A model generated the notes under the pieces. That model did not search any database. It worked only from the letters and a program-made list of their open reading frames with translations, and was not told the DNA's origin. Shown here piece after piece: positions 24,312 to 33,132 of a stretch of 43,403 nucleotides of DNA. How positions within the stretch are numbered: position 1 is the stretch's first letter; each line of letters starts with the position of its first letter. This DNA is from an uncultured Treponema sp. (GTDB lineage: Bacteria > Spirochaetota > Spirochaetia > Treponematales > Treponemataceae): NCBI GenBank assembly GCA_944389965.1, contig CALXOI010000005.1, positions 1 through 43,403 on the forward strand, read 5' to 3'. The translations under genes were made by a program, and so were the position numbers.

Positions 24312-27300
24312 ATGCCGGGATTAAATCAGCTGAAAAAATTCAGCGAAGATGTAGCTAATTTAGGAAATGAAATCTCTATCCGGAAGGAACGGGGTGAACA
24401 GCCGGTGCAGGTTGCGCTGCCGGTAAATATATCAGAAGCTGATGACTCTGACGATTTTGTTTTTGGCTTGCCGGGAACCGAGTCTGATGACCAGACCTCT
24501 GGTGATGATTTGAGTATGGATGCATTGCAAGATATTGCTTTGGATAACGGAGATAGCTCTACAGCCATAGATACATCCATTTTTCCCGAACTTGACAGTA
24601 TTTTGAATGGGACAGACTCCGCATCGGCGGATATGTCTGGTTATCCCGATCTGGAGGATCTGCTGAATCCTGTTCCAGACAACAGTACGCTTTCTGCACC
24701 GGCGGCAGAGCCTGCGCCTGAAACAGTTGTGCCGCAACAGGAAAATCCTGTTGGAGAAGCCGCATCGGCGGGGCTGTCTGATTTTCCCGATCTGGATGAA
24801 CTGTTGAATCCTGTTCCAGACAACAGTACGCTTTCTGCACCGGCGGCGGAGCCTGCGCCTGAAACAGTTGCGCCGCAACAGGAAAATCCTGTTGGAGAAG
24901 CCGCATCGGCGGGGCTGTCTGATTTTCCCGATCTGGATGAACTGCTGAATTCTGTTCCAGACAACAGTACGCTTTCTGCACCGGCGGCAGAACCTGTGCC
25001 TGAAACAGTTGTGCCGCAACAGGAAAATCCTGTGCCGGAATTCCGTGAGACAGATGCTGACAGCAATGTATCCGGTACAGAACAGTTTGATACCGGTAAT
25101 GATCAAGATTCCGTTATTTCGGCAGCAGATAACGGGTTTTTAAACATACCGGATATACCTGACTTTGATATGCCTGATATTCAGGATATTTCTCTTGATA
25201 CTGGAGACAGTTTGGGTATGGCGGAACAAAACGCAGCTGATCCGGCTTCGCATACATTTAATGCGGAATCAGATAATGGTTCTACCGGGGTGGTAACATC
25301 TGCAACGCCAGACAATACAGGTTTTGAAGACGCTTCAGCCGTTCCTGCTGAAGAAAACCTGTCGTTCCAGGATGATAGTTTGTCTGATGTTGCCGGGCAA
25401 AAACAGACAGATGACACTGCTGAAAAAAATACCTCCGAACCTAATGATGGCGGTTCGGATACCGGTGCTGGAACCTTTGATATTCCTGATTTTGATATGC
25501 CTGATATGTCAATGGCTACGTCTCCACAGGATGAAGCGTTCAATTTTGATGTATCTGACATTCCTGATTTTTTTCCGGATGTTGATGAGCCTGAAAAGGA
25601 ATCATCAGTTCCTGACACTGTTCCAGATACTGATGCTGCAAATGACGGATTGGTTAAGCCATCTTCTGATTTTGATGTTTCTGCTACGTTGGATGATTTA
25701 CCATCTTTTGATGATGTATTTAACACAGAGGTAGATTCTCACAATACAAATGAAGCGGCTGATACGTCTGTGAATCAGACAGCCGGAAATAAAATTTCTG
25801 AAGATTTTTCTTTTAAAGAAGAACCTGCCATTTCAATTGAAACTGATAGTGCCGGAGAAGACGGTTCTGCCACAGATAATTTTTCATTTGCAGAAGATAC
25901 TGTTCCAGATGACGCTGGGGAAGAAGAACCTGCGGTGCACGAAGTATTTGAAGCTCCTGAAGATCCATTTGACGGAGAACCGCCTGCTGCGGATTCCGAT
26001 CTTGATGATCCTTTCAGCGGTTCTGATTTCAGTGATTTTGATATACCGGGCTTTTCTGATCAAAGTGCCGGAGCCGCCCAATCAGCTCCCCGTAGGAAAC
26101 TGAAAACAAATAACGGTGATATTGAAAAAAATACACTGACGGATACGCAGTATAAAATTTTCAGAAAAAATCTGGCGGAATATCCTCTTAATATCAGGAT
26201 TGCTTTTGAAGAACTGATTGTTAATGATGAATTCAAAGATGAAATAGTATTTGATTTAATCCAGAAAGTTATTAAGAAAATTTCTGCCCGGCAACTGGCA
26301 ATTCAGCTTGATAAACTACTTGATGTTGGTTTGTCCGTTCCACGGGATTTTGAACGGCGTACCTATGAACAGTATGAAGAATACAAAAAATCCTTGGAGT
26401 ATCAGGTTAAAAACCGGATTCTGCCGGTTGCCTTGCTGGGAATTATGTCAGCATGTATTTTATTCTTGCTGTTCCTATTCTGTAAGAACATGATTTACCG
26501 GCCGGTAAAAGCGGAAATCCTGTATAGTCAGGGATATGAATTGCTGGAAAACGGTGCGTATCCTCAATCTGAGTTGAAATTCAATGAGGCCATAGCATAT
26601 CAGCAAAAGAAACGGTGGTTTCTAAAATATGCTGACGGTTACCGCCAGCATAAGCAGTACGAACGGGCCCGGACTATGTATACATCTGCATTGCAACGTT
26701 TCAATCACGATAAAGAAACCGGGCTCCTGTATGCCCGGATGGAAATGGAAGATTTACGTAATTTTGAAAATGCAGAAGCAATTGTCCGCCGGGAAATTCT
26801 TGATTACCACATCAATGATAAAGATGGACTGCTGTTGCTTGGTGATATCTTTTTAGAATGGGGTGATGAAAAAGATCCTGCAAAATATGAAGATGCCCGG
26901 CAGATTTATGCGGAACTTATCCAGCTATATGGTCAGAAAGATTTGTATCTCGCCCGTATGATGCGGTATTTTATCCGTGTTGATGATTTGCGGAATGTCC
27001 TGCAGCTTAAAGAGCATTTTTATCCCCGAAAAAAATCATTAGGTGGACAGGATTTAATAGAACTCAGTGGTTATCTCTTAGAAAAACTATATGGTTACAT
27101 TAATCCGGCTGATGAATATTTGCGGGCTTCAATAGAAGATGTGCGGGAACTGTTGGAACGGGCGGCAACCGCTGCACCCGATGTGCCTGAAAGCAGGTAT
27201 AATATGGGATTATATTTTGTTCACACAAATAATACCAATGCTGCTAAAGACTGGCTGGCTGCTGCTGTTGAGTCTTTTAAAACAGCTGCAACTCAATCCA

Positions 27301-28103
27301 GAAACCGATTGTTACGTTACATCAATACATACCGTTTGCTGGGCGAATTATACAGTCACGATGACGAATTCCTGTCTGCGGAACAGTATTACCGGACCGG
27401 TATTGAGTTATATGAGTCTGCAGTAGCTGCAGGTTTTACCGGAAACAACATCGTCGGACAGTTATATGCAGATTTGGCCGATTTGAATTATTTTGTTATC
27501 GGAGATATGGATGTTGCATTAAAGAATTATCTTGCAGCAATTCCGTTGGATAATGATACTGCATCAATCCGCTACCGGGTCGGATATATTCAATATGCGC
27601 ACAACCAATATATGGAAGCTTTAGGTTCCTTTATAAAAGCAGTAGATTATAATCCGACTGATACCCATATTCTTCTGGCATTAGGTAATGTACTGTCCAT
27701 CAGGGGGGATAATTTTGCTGCTCAAGGATATTATGAACAGCTTATGCAGATTCTGGATGCAGAACGAGTCAGGTATGGTATTTTATTCCCGCAGATAAAC
27801 ATGGAACATACAGATATTGTGGATTTGTATTTAAAAGCATCCAACAATCTTGGAGTAACATTGTACCGCCTTGCCCGTCAGACAGGAGACAGTTCGTTGA
27901 ATGCAGAAGCTTTGGCAAACTTGTCTATGTCAATCCGTGCATGGGATGCGATGACCCGTAATCAGGAAACAATGGTACGACTGGGTGGCAGTAATCTTGC
28001 AGAACGTAATATTGCATATATGAGTTATCCGGTATCGGATTATGAACCGTCTATTTATACGGAGATTCCCCGTGTTTTGGATAACGAGGTTATCCCGTAT
28101 TAA
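24312..28103 (+). CDS. Large acidic membrane-anchored TPR protein, candidate periplasmic flagellar collar protein (FlcA-like)
   Basis: A 1263-residue protein. The start at 24312 (MPGLNQLKKFSEDVANLGNE) is chosen because that N-terminus looks conserved and TATAAT (24279-24284) lies upstream; the in-frame extension would run antisense through the neighbour. Residues 30-600 are extremely acidic and Ser/Pro/Ala-rich, with repeated PDFDMPD and FPDLDELLN motifs and a 47-residue tandem repeat. Residues about 600-700 are a folded charged region (LTDTQYKIFRKNLAEYPLNIRIAFEELIV). A single membrane segment is at 703-727. The rest is TPR helices, including GYELLENGAYPQSELKFNEAIAY and YRVGYIQYAHNQYMEALGSFIKAVDYNP. 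Spirochete collar proteins have this plan, so flagellar motor assembly is likely but inferred. Confidence 0.75.
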   Translation: MPGLNQLKKFSEDVANLGNEISIRKERGEQPVQVALPVNISEADDSDDFVFGLPGTESDDQTSGDDLSMDALQDIALDNGDSSTAIDTSIFPELDSILNGTDSASADMSGYPDLEDLLNPVPDNSTLSAPAAEPAPETVVPQQENPVGEAASAGLSDFPDLDELLNPVPDNSTLSAPAAEPAPETVAPQQENPVGEAASAGLSDFPDLDELLNSVPDNSTLSAPAAEPVPETVVPQQENPVPEFRETDADSNVSGTEQFDTGNDQDSVISAADNGFLNIPDIPDFDMPDIQDISLDTGDSLGMAEQNAADPASHTFNAESDNGSTGVVTSATPDNTGFEDASAVPAEENLSFQDDSLSDVAGQKQTDDTAEKNTSEPNDGGSDTGAGTFDIPDFDMPDMSMATSPQDEAFNFDVSDIPDFFPDVDEPEKESSVPDTVPDTDAANDGLVKPSSDFDVSATLDDLPSFDDVFNTEVDSHNTNEAADTSVNQTAGNKISEDFSFKEEPAISIETDSAGEDGSATDNFSFAEDTVPDDAGEEEPAVHEVFEAPEDPFDGEPPAADSDLDDPFSGSDFSDFDIPGFSDQSAGAAQSAPRRKLKTNNGDIEKNTLTDTQYKIFRKNLAEYPLNIRIAFEELIVNDEFKDEIVFDLIQKVIKKISARQLAIQLDKLLDVGLSVPRDFERRTYEQYEEYKKSLEYQVKNRILPVALLGIMSACILFLLFLFCKNMIYRPVKAEILYSQGYELLENGAYPQSELKFNEAIAYQQKKRWFLKYADGYRQHKQYERARTMYTSALQRFNHDKETGLLYARMEMEDLRNFENAEAIVRREILDYHINDKDGLLLLGDIFLEWGDEKDPAKYEDARQIYAELIQLYGQKDLYLARMMRYFIRVDDLRNVLQLKEHFYPRKKSLGGQDLIELSGYLLEKLYGYINPADEYLRASIEDVRELLERAATAAPDVPESRYNMGLYFVHTNNTNAAKDWLAAAVESFKTAATQSRNRLLRYINTYRLLGELYSHDDEFLSAEQYYRTGIELYESAVAAGFTGNNIVGQLYADLADLNYFVIGDMDVALKNYLAAIPLDNDTASIRYRVGYIQYAHNQYMEALGSFIKAVDYNPTDTHILLALGNVLSIRGDNFAAQGYYEQLMQILDAERVRYGILFPQINMEHTDIVDLYLKASNNLGVTLYRLARQTGDSSLNAEALANLSMSIRAWDAMTRNQETMVRLGGSNLAERNIAYMSYPVSDYEPSIYTEIPRVLDNEVIPY
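24621..25036 (+). repeat. 141-bp in-frame tandem repeat, about three copies
   Basis: The block beginning GCATCGGCGG recurs with an exact 141-base period (for example the LLN codons at 24660, 24801 and 24942), giving a 47-residue protein repeat with VPDNSTLSAPAAEP and VPQQENP. Copies two and three are nearly identical; the first differs at its start. The period is divisible by three, so copy-number change would keep the frame. Confidence 0.92.
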
Positions 28104-28120
28104 CAGAAAGGGAAATATCA

Positions 28121-28756
28121 GTGTTTCATCACCGGCACTTTGATTGTTACAAAACAGGAATTCAGTGGAAAAAGTACATAAATGATGTACAAAAAGAATT
28201 GCTGCGGAAAAGCATTCATATGTGTACTGCAGTCATACCGTTTATGTTGCGGGAAGCATACGTTCCGGTTATGACAGCCCTGCTTGTAATACTGGTGTTG
28301 TATTGTGTCGCGGAATTGCTGCGGTTACGGGGATTTACCGTACCATTTGTTTCTGCTATTACCGAAGCTGCGTCCCGGAAACGGGATGAAAACCATTTTG
28401 TGCTGGGTCCGGCAACACTTGCTGTAGGTGTACTGGTGACAGCGGCATTTTTTGAGCCACGCCCTGCGGCTGCAGGAATTTTTGCGTTGGCATTTGGAGA
28501 TGGGCTTGCCAGTCTGGTGGGAAAATGTTTCGGCAGGATACAAATTCCCTGTTCTGCGGGAAAAACCGCAGCCGGTAGTATTGCCTGTTGGGTTGCGGTC
28601 TTTTGCTCATCCATGGCTGTATCTCACCGGGCTGATGCTGCTTTTGGTCTTGCGCTGACTGGAATGTTGATAGAAGTTTTCCCAATCAAAGATTTTGATA
28701 ACATTTTTATACCGGTTTTGATAGCTACTGTCGCACAGTTTTATTTCCACATATAA
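28121..28756 (+). CDS. Polyprenol/diacylglycerol kinase-like membrane protein (SEC59/DGK1/VTE5 type)
   Basis: A 211-residue integral membrane protein with about six helices. QKELLRKSIHMCTAVIPFML at about residues 26-45 is the typical opening of the CTP-dependent dolichol/diacylglycerol/phytol kinase family. It is followed by VILVLYCVAELLRLRG, GPATLAVGVLVTAAFF, AGIFALAFGDGLASLVGKCFGR (the conserved GD-GLAS-GK region) and GMLIEVFPIKDFDNIFIPVLIA. The start is GTG at 28121, preceded by GAAAGGGAAA. It follows the TPR protein by 17 bases and is probably co-transcribed. The lipid substrate is unknown. The last 16 bases overlap the end of the convergent membrane protein gene. Confidence 0.8.
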   Translation: MFHHRHFDCYKTGIQWKKYINDVQKELLRKSIHMCTAVIPFMLREAYVPVMTALLVILVLYCVAELLRLRGFTVPFVSAITEAASRKRDENHFVLGPATLAVGVLVTAAFFEPRPAAAGIFALAFGDGLASLVGKCFGRIQIPCSAGKTAAGSIACWVAVFCSSMAVSHRADAAFGLALTGMLIEVFPIKDFDNIFIPVLIATVAQFYFHI

Positions 28757-29571
28757 TATTTATGAAGGTTCCGCAGGAATACGGTGCTGCCGGTTGCCAG
28801 CAGTACCGTGCCGGCCACCAATAAAAACAGAGCATCAGTCTGGATAAGCAGGCTATATCCGGCAGTCATAATAATAAACCCGGTTGATGCTTTCCGGTAT
28901 TCAGGACTGCCAAGGCTCTGTGCCTGAAACCGCATGGCAACAAAAGATGTTATGTAGCATACCCATACCAAGCTCATATATAGTTTTTCATATCCGAATC
29001 TGACAGCATAGTTTGACGGAATAGTAATCGTATCAACAGGGACAATAAAGGCAAAAAGACACGCGGCTGCAGCAATGAGCACACAGTTTTTATCTGCATC
29101 CTGATGTGCGTTTTTATTTATGGAAAGCAATGCAATAAAAATTAAACTGAGAGAGGCTATCATGCGGCTGAAAAACAGGAAACGGCCGATTCCTACGTAT
29201 ACATTTGAAAAATCCCGCCACAAGTTGAATGCCGGAATCCAGAGCCGTATGCCTTCCAGCATACACCCGGCAAGAAACAGTGTAAAAAAGATAATTTCCG
29301 GTGACTGGGTTTTTTCAAAATTAAATCGAACAAAACCAAGCATACTGCTGGCATACAGCATCAGCACTGTTACGGCACAGACTGAAACAATGAAACAAGG
29401 TGTGAAGAAAAACGGCGAGTCTGGCAGTGAAAATAATCTGCTGACTGTCTGAGGAATTACTACTGTATGCTTTATGGTTGCTATTACTGCTACAGCAACA
29501 GTAACGATAATAAAACTAAATCCTACAATAAAAACTGCAAACAGCAGCCTGTTTCGTGCTCGGAGTGTCAT
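28741..29571 (-). CDS. Polytopic membrane protein of unknown function
   Basis: A 276-residue protein with about seven predicted membrane helices, for example LLFAVFIVGFSFIIVTVAVAVIA, FTPCFIVSVCAVTVLMLYASS, IIFFTLFLAGCMLEGIRLW, IASLSLIFIALLSI, CVLIAAAACLFAFIVPV and ALFLLVAGTVLLATGSTVFL. I do not recognise a family; the arrangement recalls 7TM sensory input domains, here without a signalling domain. The start at 29571 is ATG with no SD, but a good promoter (29578-29606) ends 6 bases before it. Its 3' end overlaps the convergent kinase-like gene by 16 bases. Confidence 0.7.
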   Translation of the reverse strand: MTLRARNRLLFAVFIVGFSFIIVTVAVAVIATIKHTVVIPQTVSRLFSLPDSPFFFTPCFIVSVCAVTVLMLYASSMLGFVRFNFEKTQSPEIIFFTLFLAGCMLEGIRLWIPAFNLWRDFSNVYVGIGRFLFFSRMIASLSLIFIALLSINKNAHQDADKNCVLIAAAACLFAFIVPVDTITIPSNYAVRFGYEKLYMSLVWVCYITSFVAMRFQAQSLGSPEYRKASTGFIIMTAGYSLLIQTDALFLLVAGTVLLATGSTVFLRNLHKYYMWK

Positions 29572-29577
29572 AGTTTT

Positions 29578-29606
29578 AGCATACTGTGAACACAAATTTA
29601 TGTAAA
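29578..29606 (-). promoter_or_regulatory. Promoter abutting the start of the 7TM-like gene
   Basis: On the minus strand TTTACA (29606-29601) and TATGCT (29583-29578) are 17 bases apart. Only 6 bases separate the -10 box from the ATG at 29571, so the mRNA would have essentially no leader. Confidence 0.6.
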
Positions 29607-29665
29607 GATGGCTGTTGTTTTACCGACATATATCATATACAGATTGTTGTAACAAGGATATGCAT

Positions 29666-30355
29666 ATGAGAAAACTACTTGGTACGGTATTCGCCTGTGT
29701 ATTATGTGGAACATTCGTTTTTGCCGGTGATGCAGCCGCATTTGTCGATTTAGGTTTTTCCACTGATAATCAGACTTATGTATTCGGCCAGTACGGTAAA
29801 ACCGATAAATCTTTCCAGGCATATGCAGAGATTTATACGGTGGATATGAAGAAAAATGACTTCGTTTCAAACGGTGTATTCAAAAATACAGGCAGTAACG
29901 CCGTTACCGGCAAAGAATTATTTTCTGAACTGGTTTCCCGGAACAAGTCCTTTTTATCCGCTTATACATTGCATCCGGTACGTCCGGAATCTGTGTTATA
30001 TATCCGCGAAGATGATTCAAAAAATCCGGCAGAAGAAATTGTTTTTAAAGATTTCAGCAACCCTGCTGCATCCGTTTTTTACCATGTGCGGTTGGTTCCC
30101 CTGTATGAAGGCACCGGCAGCAAAACCAAATCATCTTTTTATATTGTAGCAGAAAAAAAACAGGAAAACGGCACTCTGCTGGCCCGGTTTGTTGCGGGTA
30201 ATCCTGACATAAAGCGGGACGGCGTGACCGGTTATGCAATTGATCAAATATTCGCAGCACCTGACGGGAGCGGTATTGTGTTCGTCGTGGAAAAAACAGT
30301 CGCAGATTCTACCGGAATTTCCATCCGGTATATGGTAGAAACAGTTGTATTCTGA
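29666..30355 (+). CDS. DUF2259-like secreted protein
   Basis: A 229-residue exported protein. The signal peptide LLGTVFACVLCGTFVFA is probably cleaved near residue 20. The mature part begins GDAAAFVDLGFSTDNQTYVFGQYGKTDKSFQAYAEIYTVD, a pattern I associate with the spirochete-rich DUF2259 family of predicted secreted proteins. It ends with VTGYAIDQIFAAPDGSGIVFVVEKT. No catalytic motif is visible and the function is unknown. The start at 29666 follows AAGGA by about 7 bases; an ATG at 29660 in the same frame is a close alternative. A terminator follows, so it is probably monocistronic. Confidence 0.78.
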   Translation: MRKLLGTVFACVLCGTFVFAGDAAAFVDLGFSTDNQTYVFGQYGKTDKSFQAYAEIYTVDMKKNDFVSNGVFKNTGSNAVTGKELFSELVSRNKSFLSAYTLHPVRPESVLYIREDDSKNPAEEIVFKDFSNPAASVFYHVRLVPLYEGTGSKTKSSFYIVAEKKQENGTLLARFVAGNPDIKRDGVTGYAIDQIFAAPDGSGIVFVVEKTVADSTGISIRYMVETVVF

Positions 30356-30371
30356 TACCTGTTATATGCAG

Positions 30372-30398
30372 GCCGCCGGGTTGCCGGCGGCTTTTTTT
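30372..30398 (+). terminator. Rho-independent terminator after the DUF2259-like gene
   Basis: GCCGCCGG (30372-30379) pairs with CCGGCGGC (30384-30391) over a GTTG loop, followed by a T run. Confidence 0.9.
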
Positions 30399-30453
30399 AT
30401 ACAAAGAGGGGTATTGTTCACAAACAGCGGTTTCTGGTATTGTTATGGAAAAA

Positions 30454-30482
30454 TGAATCTAAAATTGACTCAAAATTGAATC
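30454..30482. promoter_or_regulatory. Three direct repeats TGA(A/C)TC upstream of argC
   Basis: TGAATC at 30454, TGACTC at 30466 and TGAATC at 30477 recur at about one helical turn, separated by AAAAT-rich spacers. The half-site resembles arginine repressor boxes (TGAAT), so this may be a feedback-control site for arginine synthesis. No argR is in the window. Confidence 0.4.
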
Positions 30483-30505
30483 ACAATATTTGTTGAGGGG
30501 GACTC

Positions 30506-31600
30506 ATGATTTCTGCTGGTGTTATTGGAGCGACAGGATATGCCGGTGTTGAACTGGTACGGCTGTTGCTGTGTCATCCGGAAGTAGGTAATGTTTTTGT
30601 CAGCTCCGTCAGTTTTGAAGGGCAGCAGCTGGATGCCGTATATCCAAACCTATACAGTTTATGCGGCAATGCTCCGTTGTACGGAAAAAGTACCGGACTG
30701 CTGGAAACAGCGGATGCCGTGGTTGAAAAGTCAGATGTTGTTTTTACAGCGTTGCCCCACGGTGTCGCGGAACAGTATGCTGACCGGTGTGTCAAAACCG
30801 GTAAAAAACTGATTGATTTGTCCGCAGACTTCCGGTTTGATAAGGATGAGGCTGTTTTTGCAAAATGGTACAAAAAAAACTGGGATTACCCTGAAGTCCA
30901 TGCAGAATCCGTGTATGGTCTGCCTGAAATGAACCGCCGGCGCATTGCTTCCGCTCGGATTATCGGTAATCCCGGTTGCTATGTAACATCCGCAACACTG
31001 GCGTTGCTGCCTGCATTATCGGAAAATATGATAGAAACTGATACTATTATTATTGATAGTAAAAGCGGTGTTACCGGCGCCGGCAGAAACCCTACCATGA
31101 CAAATCAGTTTTGCGAGTGCGGGGAATCCATGTCGGCCTACGGAGTCGGTGCCCACCGCCATCAACCGGAAATTGCCCATAACTGTAAAGCAATATCGGG
31201 CAAACCGTGCGGTATTGTTTTTACGCCGCATCTGGTTCCCATGAGCCGGGGGATTATCAGCACCATATACGCATTTTTGAAAAATCCCCCGGACTTACCC
31301 GATGATGCCGCCTGCAAAGCATTCACCGCAGAAATCCGTAACCGGTACCAGGCATTTTATGTGGCTGAACCGTTCGTGCGGGTACTTCCCGAAGGAAAAA
31401 ATCCCGTAACAAAGAATGTCCGGTATTCAAATTATTGTGATATGCAGGTATATACCGTTCACAACGGACGGATGCTGCAGATAGTATCTGTGCTTGACAA
31501 TATGGTAAAAGGCGCTGCAGGACAGGCGGTGCAGAACATGAATCTGATGTTCGGCTTTGCAGAAACCGCCGGACTTGATATGATTCCCCCGGCTTTTTGA
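30506..31600 (+). CDS. argC: N-acetyl-gamma-glutamyl-phosphate reductase
   Basis: A 364-residue NADPH-dependent reductase for the third step of arginine synthesis. The N-terminal GVIGATGYAGVELVRLL is the nucleotide-binding loop. Cys158 lies in the active-site motif GNPGCYVTSATLALLP, followed by DSKSGVTGAGRNP and the GAHRHQPEI histidine stretch. VVFTALPHGVAEQYA and SADFRF also fit. GAGGGGG lies 6 bases before the ATG. The enzyme is cytoplasmic. No other arg gene is adjacent, which is unlike the usual argCJBD cluster. Three TGA(A/C)TC repeats upstream may be a regulatory site. Confidence 0.95.
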   Translation: MISAGVIGATGYAGVELVRLLLCHPEVGNVFVSSVSFEGQQLDAVYPNLYSLCGNAPLYGKSTGLLETADAVVEKSDVVFTALPHGVAEQYADRCVKTGKKLIDLSADFRFDKDEAVFAKWYKKNWDYPEVHAESVYGLPEMNRRRIASARIIGNPGCYVTSATLALLPALSENMIETDTIIIDSKSGVTGAGRNPTMTNQFCECGESMSAYGVGAHRHQPEIAHNCKAISGKPCGIVFTPHLVPMSRGIISTIYAFLKNPPDLPDDAACKAFTAEIRNRYQAFYVAEPFVRVLPEGKNPVTKNVRYSNYCDMQVYTVHNGRMLQIVSVLDNMVKGAAGQAVQNMNLMFGFAETAGLDMIPPAF

Positions 31601-32208
31601 AACATAACCGGAGCCGGTATCCTCGGATTGCAGCAGTTTTCCGTTCCATGAAAAAGCAACAGCACCCGCTTTCCGGAAAAACCGGCCCGCCAAACAAAAG
31701 GTGGTGCGGAATGTTTTGTTGTCCGGCTGTGCTTGTTTTTGTTCCGGGCGCATACCGCCGTGGGGCGGTACCGGGTCGGCTCCGGGCTTCCGGTCCGCAG
31801 GGCTGCCACCGTTTTCCCTGCGGACGCCTGCGGCCCCTCCGCGCCCCTTGCGCAACGTACAGCGTCAGTTTTTTTTGCTGCCGCCCGCCGTGGGGAATAG
31901 CAGTATCATTCCACCGGGGTGTAAACCGTCTGTTTTGTTCCGTACCGGACAAACCGGGCTTACTCTGTCCGCCGGATGCTGCGTCCGTGCCGTCCCGTCC
32001 GGTGCGGCATTCCGCCGCTTTGACCGGGCAGCAGTATGGCAGCGGTTTTATTCTGCCGGCTTTCAGGTACCGCTGTCAGATCCGGCAGCGGCTTTCTGCG
32101 GAAAGTTTTTGTGAATTTGTTGCGCAACTGCATTTTTTGTGTATACTGCAATGTATACTTCAAATAATAACTGTAATTATTTATTTTATTAAAAAGGATT
32201 ATAACGTT
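31601..32208. other. GC-rich gap without a convincing gene
   Basis: About 600 bases between argC and the alpha/beta hydrolase. The middle part (31740-31860) is much richer in G+C than the flanking genes. All frames are open for long stretches because stop codons are rare in such DNA, but none has a start with SD or recognisable protein sequence; translations are Arg/Pro/Cys/Gly-rich. Several CCGG words occur. The final 60 bases turn AT-rich and carry the SD AAGGA of the next gene. It may be decayed sequence or a dispersed repeat. Confidence 0.6.
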
Positions 32209-33132
32209 ATGGAGAGAAAAGATTTTTCACTTTCTTCCCCGGCTGACGGACTGGAGCTCCGTGTCATTGTAATGATTCCCGACAACGCTGCCCGGGGTAT
32301 TGTACAGATTTCCCATGGTATGGCGGAACATAAAGAACGGTATTTTGAATATATGGAATTCCTGACCGCCGCAGGTTTCATTTGTGTTATCCACGATCAC
32401 CGGGGGCACGGGGAATCTGTCGTGGAACAGTCAGATTTAGGATATTTTTATGACACAGATGGTATTGCGGTAGTAGATGATGTCCACGCTGTAACCCTGC
32501 GGGTAAAGGAGCTGTATCCGAATCTGCCGCTGATTCTATTCGGTCACAGTATGGGTTCGCTGATTGTCAGGTCGTACATCAAAAAATATGACCGGGATAT
32601 TGATATGCTGATTGTATGCGGTTCCCCGTCCCGCAATCCGATGGTTCCGGTGGCATTGCTGCTGGTGAATATCCTGACAGTCTTGAAAGGTGACCGGTAC
32701 CGGAGCGGACTGGTAAATGATCTTGCGTTCGGTTCATTTGACGGGCAGACGGAAACACCGGGACAGGCAAACAGATGGCTTTCAACAGATGAAGAAACCG
32801 TAAAAGCGTATAACAATGATTTGTATTGCGGATTTACCTTTACACTGAACGGATTCCATAATCTTTTTTCATTATTGAAGGCTGTGTATCATAAAAAAGG
32901 CTGGAATGTGCAGAATCCCGGGTTGCCGGTTCTGTTTATTGCCGGAGAAAAAGATCCGGTTATCGGCAGTGAAAAAGCATGGCTTGATGCACAGCAGTTT
33001 TTACGGGACCGCGGATATACAGATGTATCCGGTATTTTGTATGATGGAATGCGTCATGAAATCCTGAATGAACAGAAAAAAGAACTGGTGTACCATGATG
33101 TGTGTGACTGGATTCAGGAGCACTTAAAATGA
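32209..33132 (+). CDS. Alpha/beta hydrolase, serine aminopeptidase/monoacylglycerol lipase type
   Basis: A 307-residue hydrolase of the S33 / monoglyceride-lipase-like group. RGIVQISHGMAEHKERYFEYMEFL and VIHDHRGHGES are the typical first strands and oxyanion region. The catalytic triad is visible as Ser114 (GHSMGS), Asp249 (GEKDPVIG) and His283 (MRHEILNE). There is no signal peptide, so it is a cytoplasmic esterase or lipase, perhaps lysophospholipase-like. The start at 32209 follows AAGGA by about 10 bases; the reading frame stays open upstream into GC-rich non-coding sequence, which I do not include. Its stop overlaps the next start (ATGA at 33129-33132), so the two genes are translationally coupled. 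Confidence 0.88.
   Translation: MERKDFSLSSPADGLELRVIVMIPDNAARGIVQISHGMAEHKERYFEYMEFLTAAGFICVIHDHRGHGESVVEQSDLGYFYDTDGIAVVDDVHAVTLRVKELYPNLPLILFGHSMGSLIVRSYIKKYDRDIDMLIVCGSPSRNPMVPVALLLVNILTVLKGDRYRSGLVNDLAFGSFDGQTETPGQANRWLSTDEETVKAYNNDLYCGFTFTLNGFHNLFSLLKAVYHKKGWNVQNPGLPVLFIAGEKDPVIGSEKAWLDAQQFLRDRGYTDVSGILYDGMRHEILNEQKKELVYHDVCDWIQEHLK

Noticed and set aside
24432-25106. Repetitive minus-strand frames opposite the 141-bp repeats
   Set aside because: They exist only because the plus-strand repeat is free of stops in several frames; the real protein is on the plus strand.
31323-31952. Open frame of 209 codons on the minus strand over the end of argC and the GC-rich gap
   Set aside because: It overlaps real argC coding sequence and gives low-complexity Arg/Gly/Pro protein without an SD.
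31597-32208. 204-residue extension joining argC's end to the alpha/beta hydrolase
   Set aside because: The translation is Arg/Pro/Cys-rich and unlike any hydrolase; the frame is open because the DNA is GC-rich. The SD before 32209 marks the real start.
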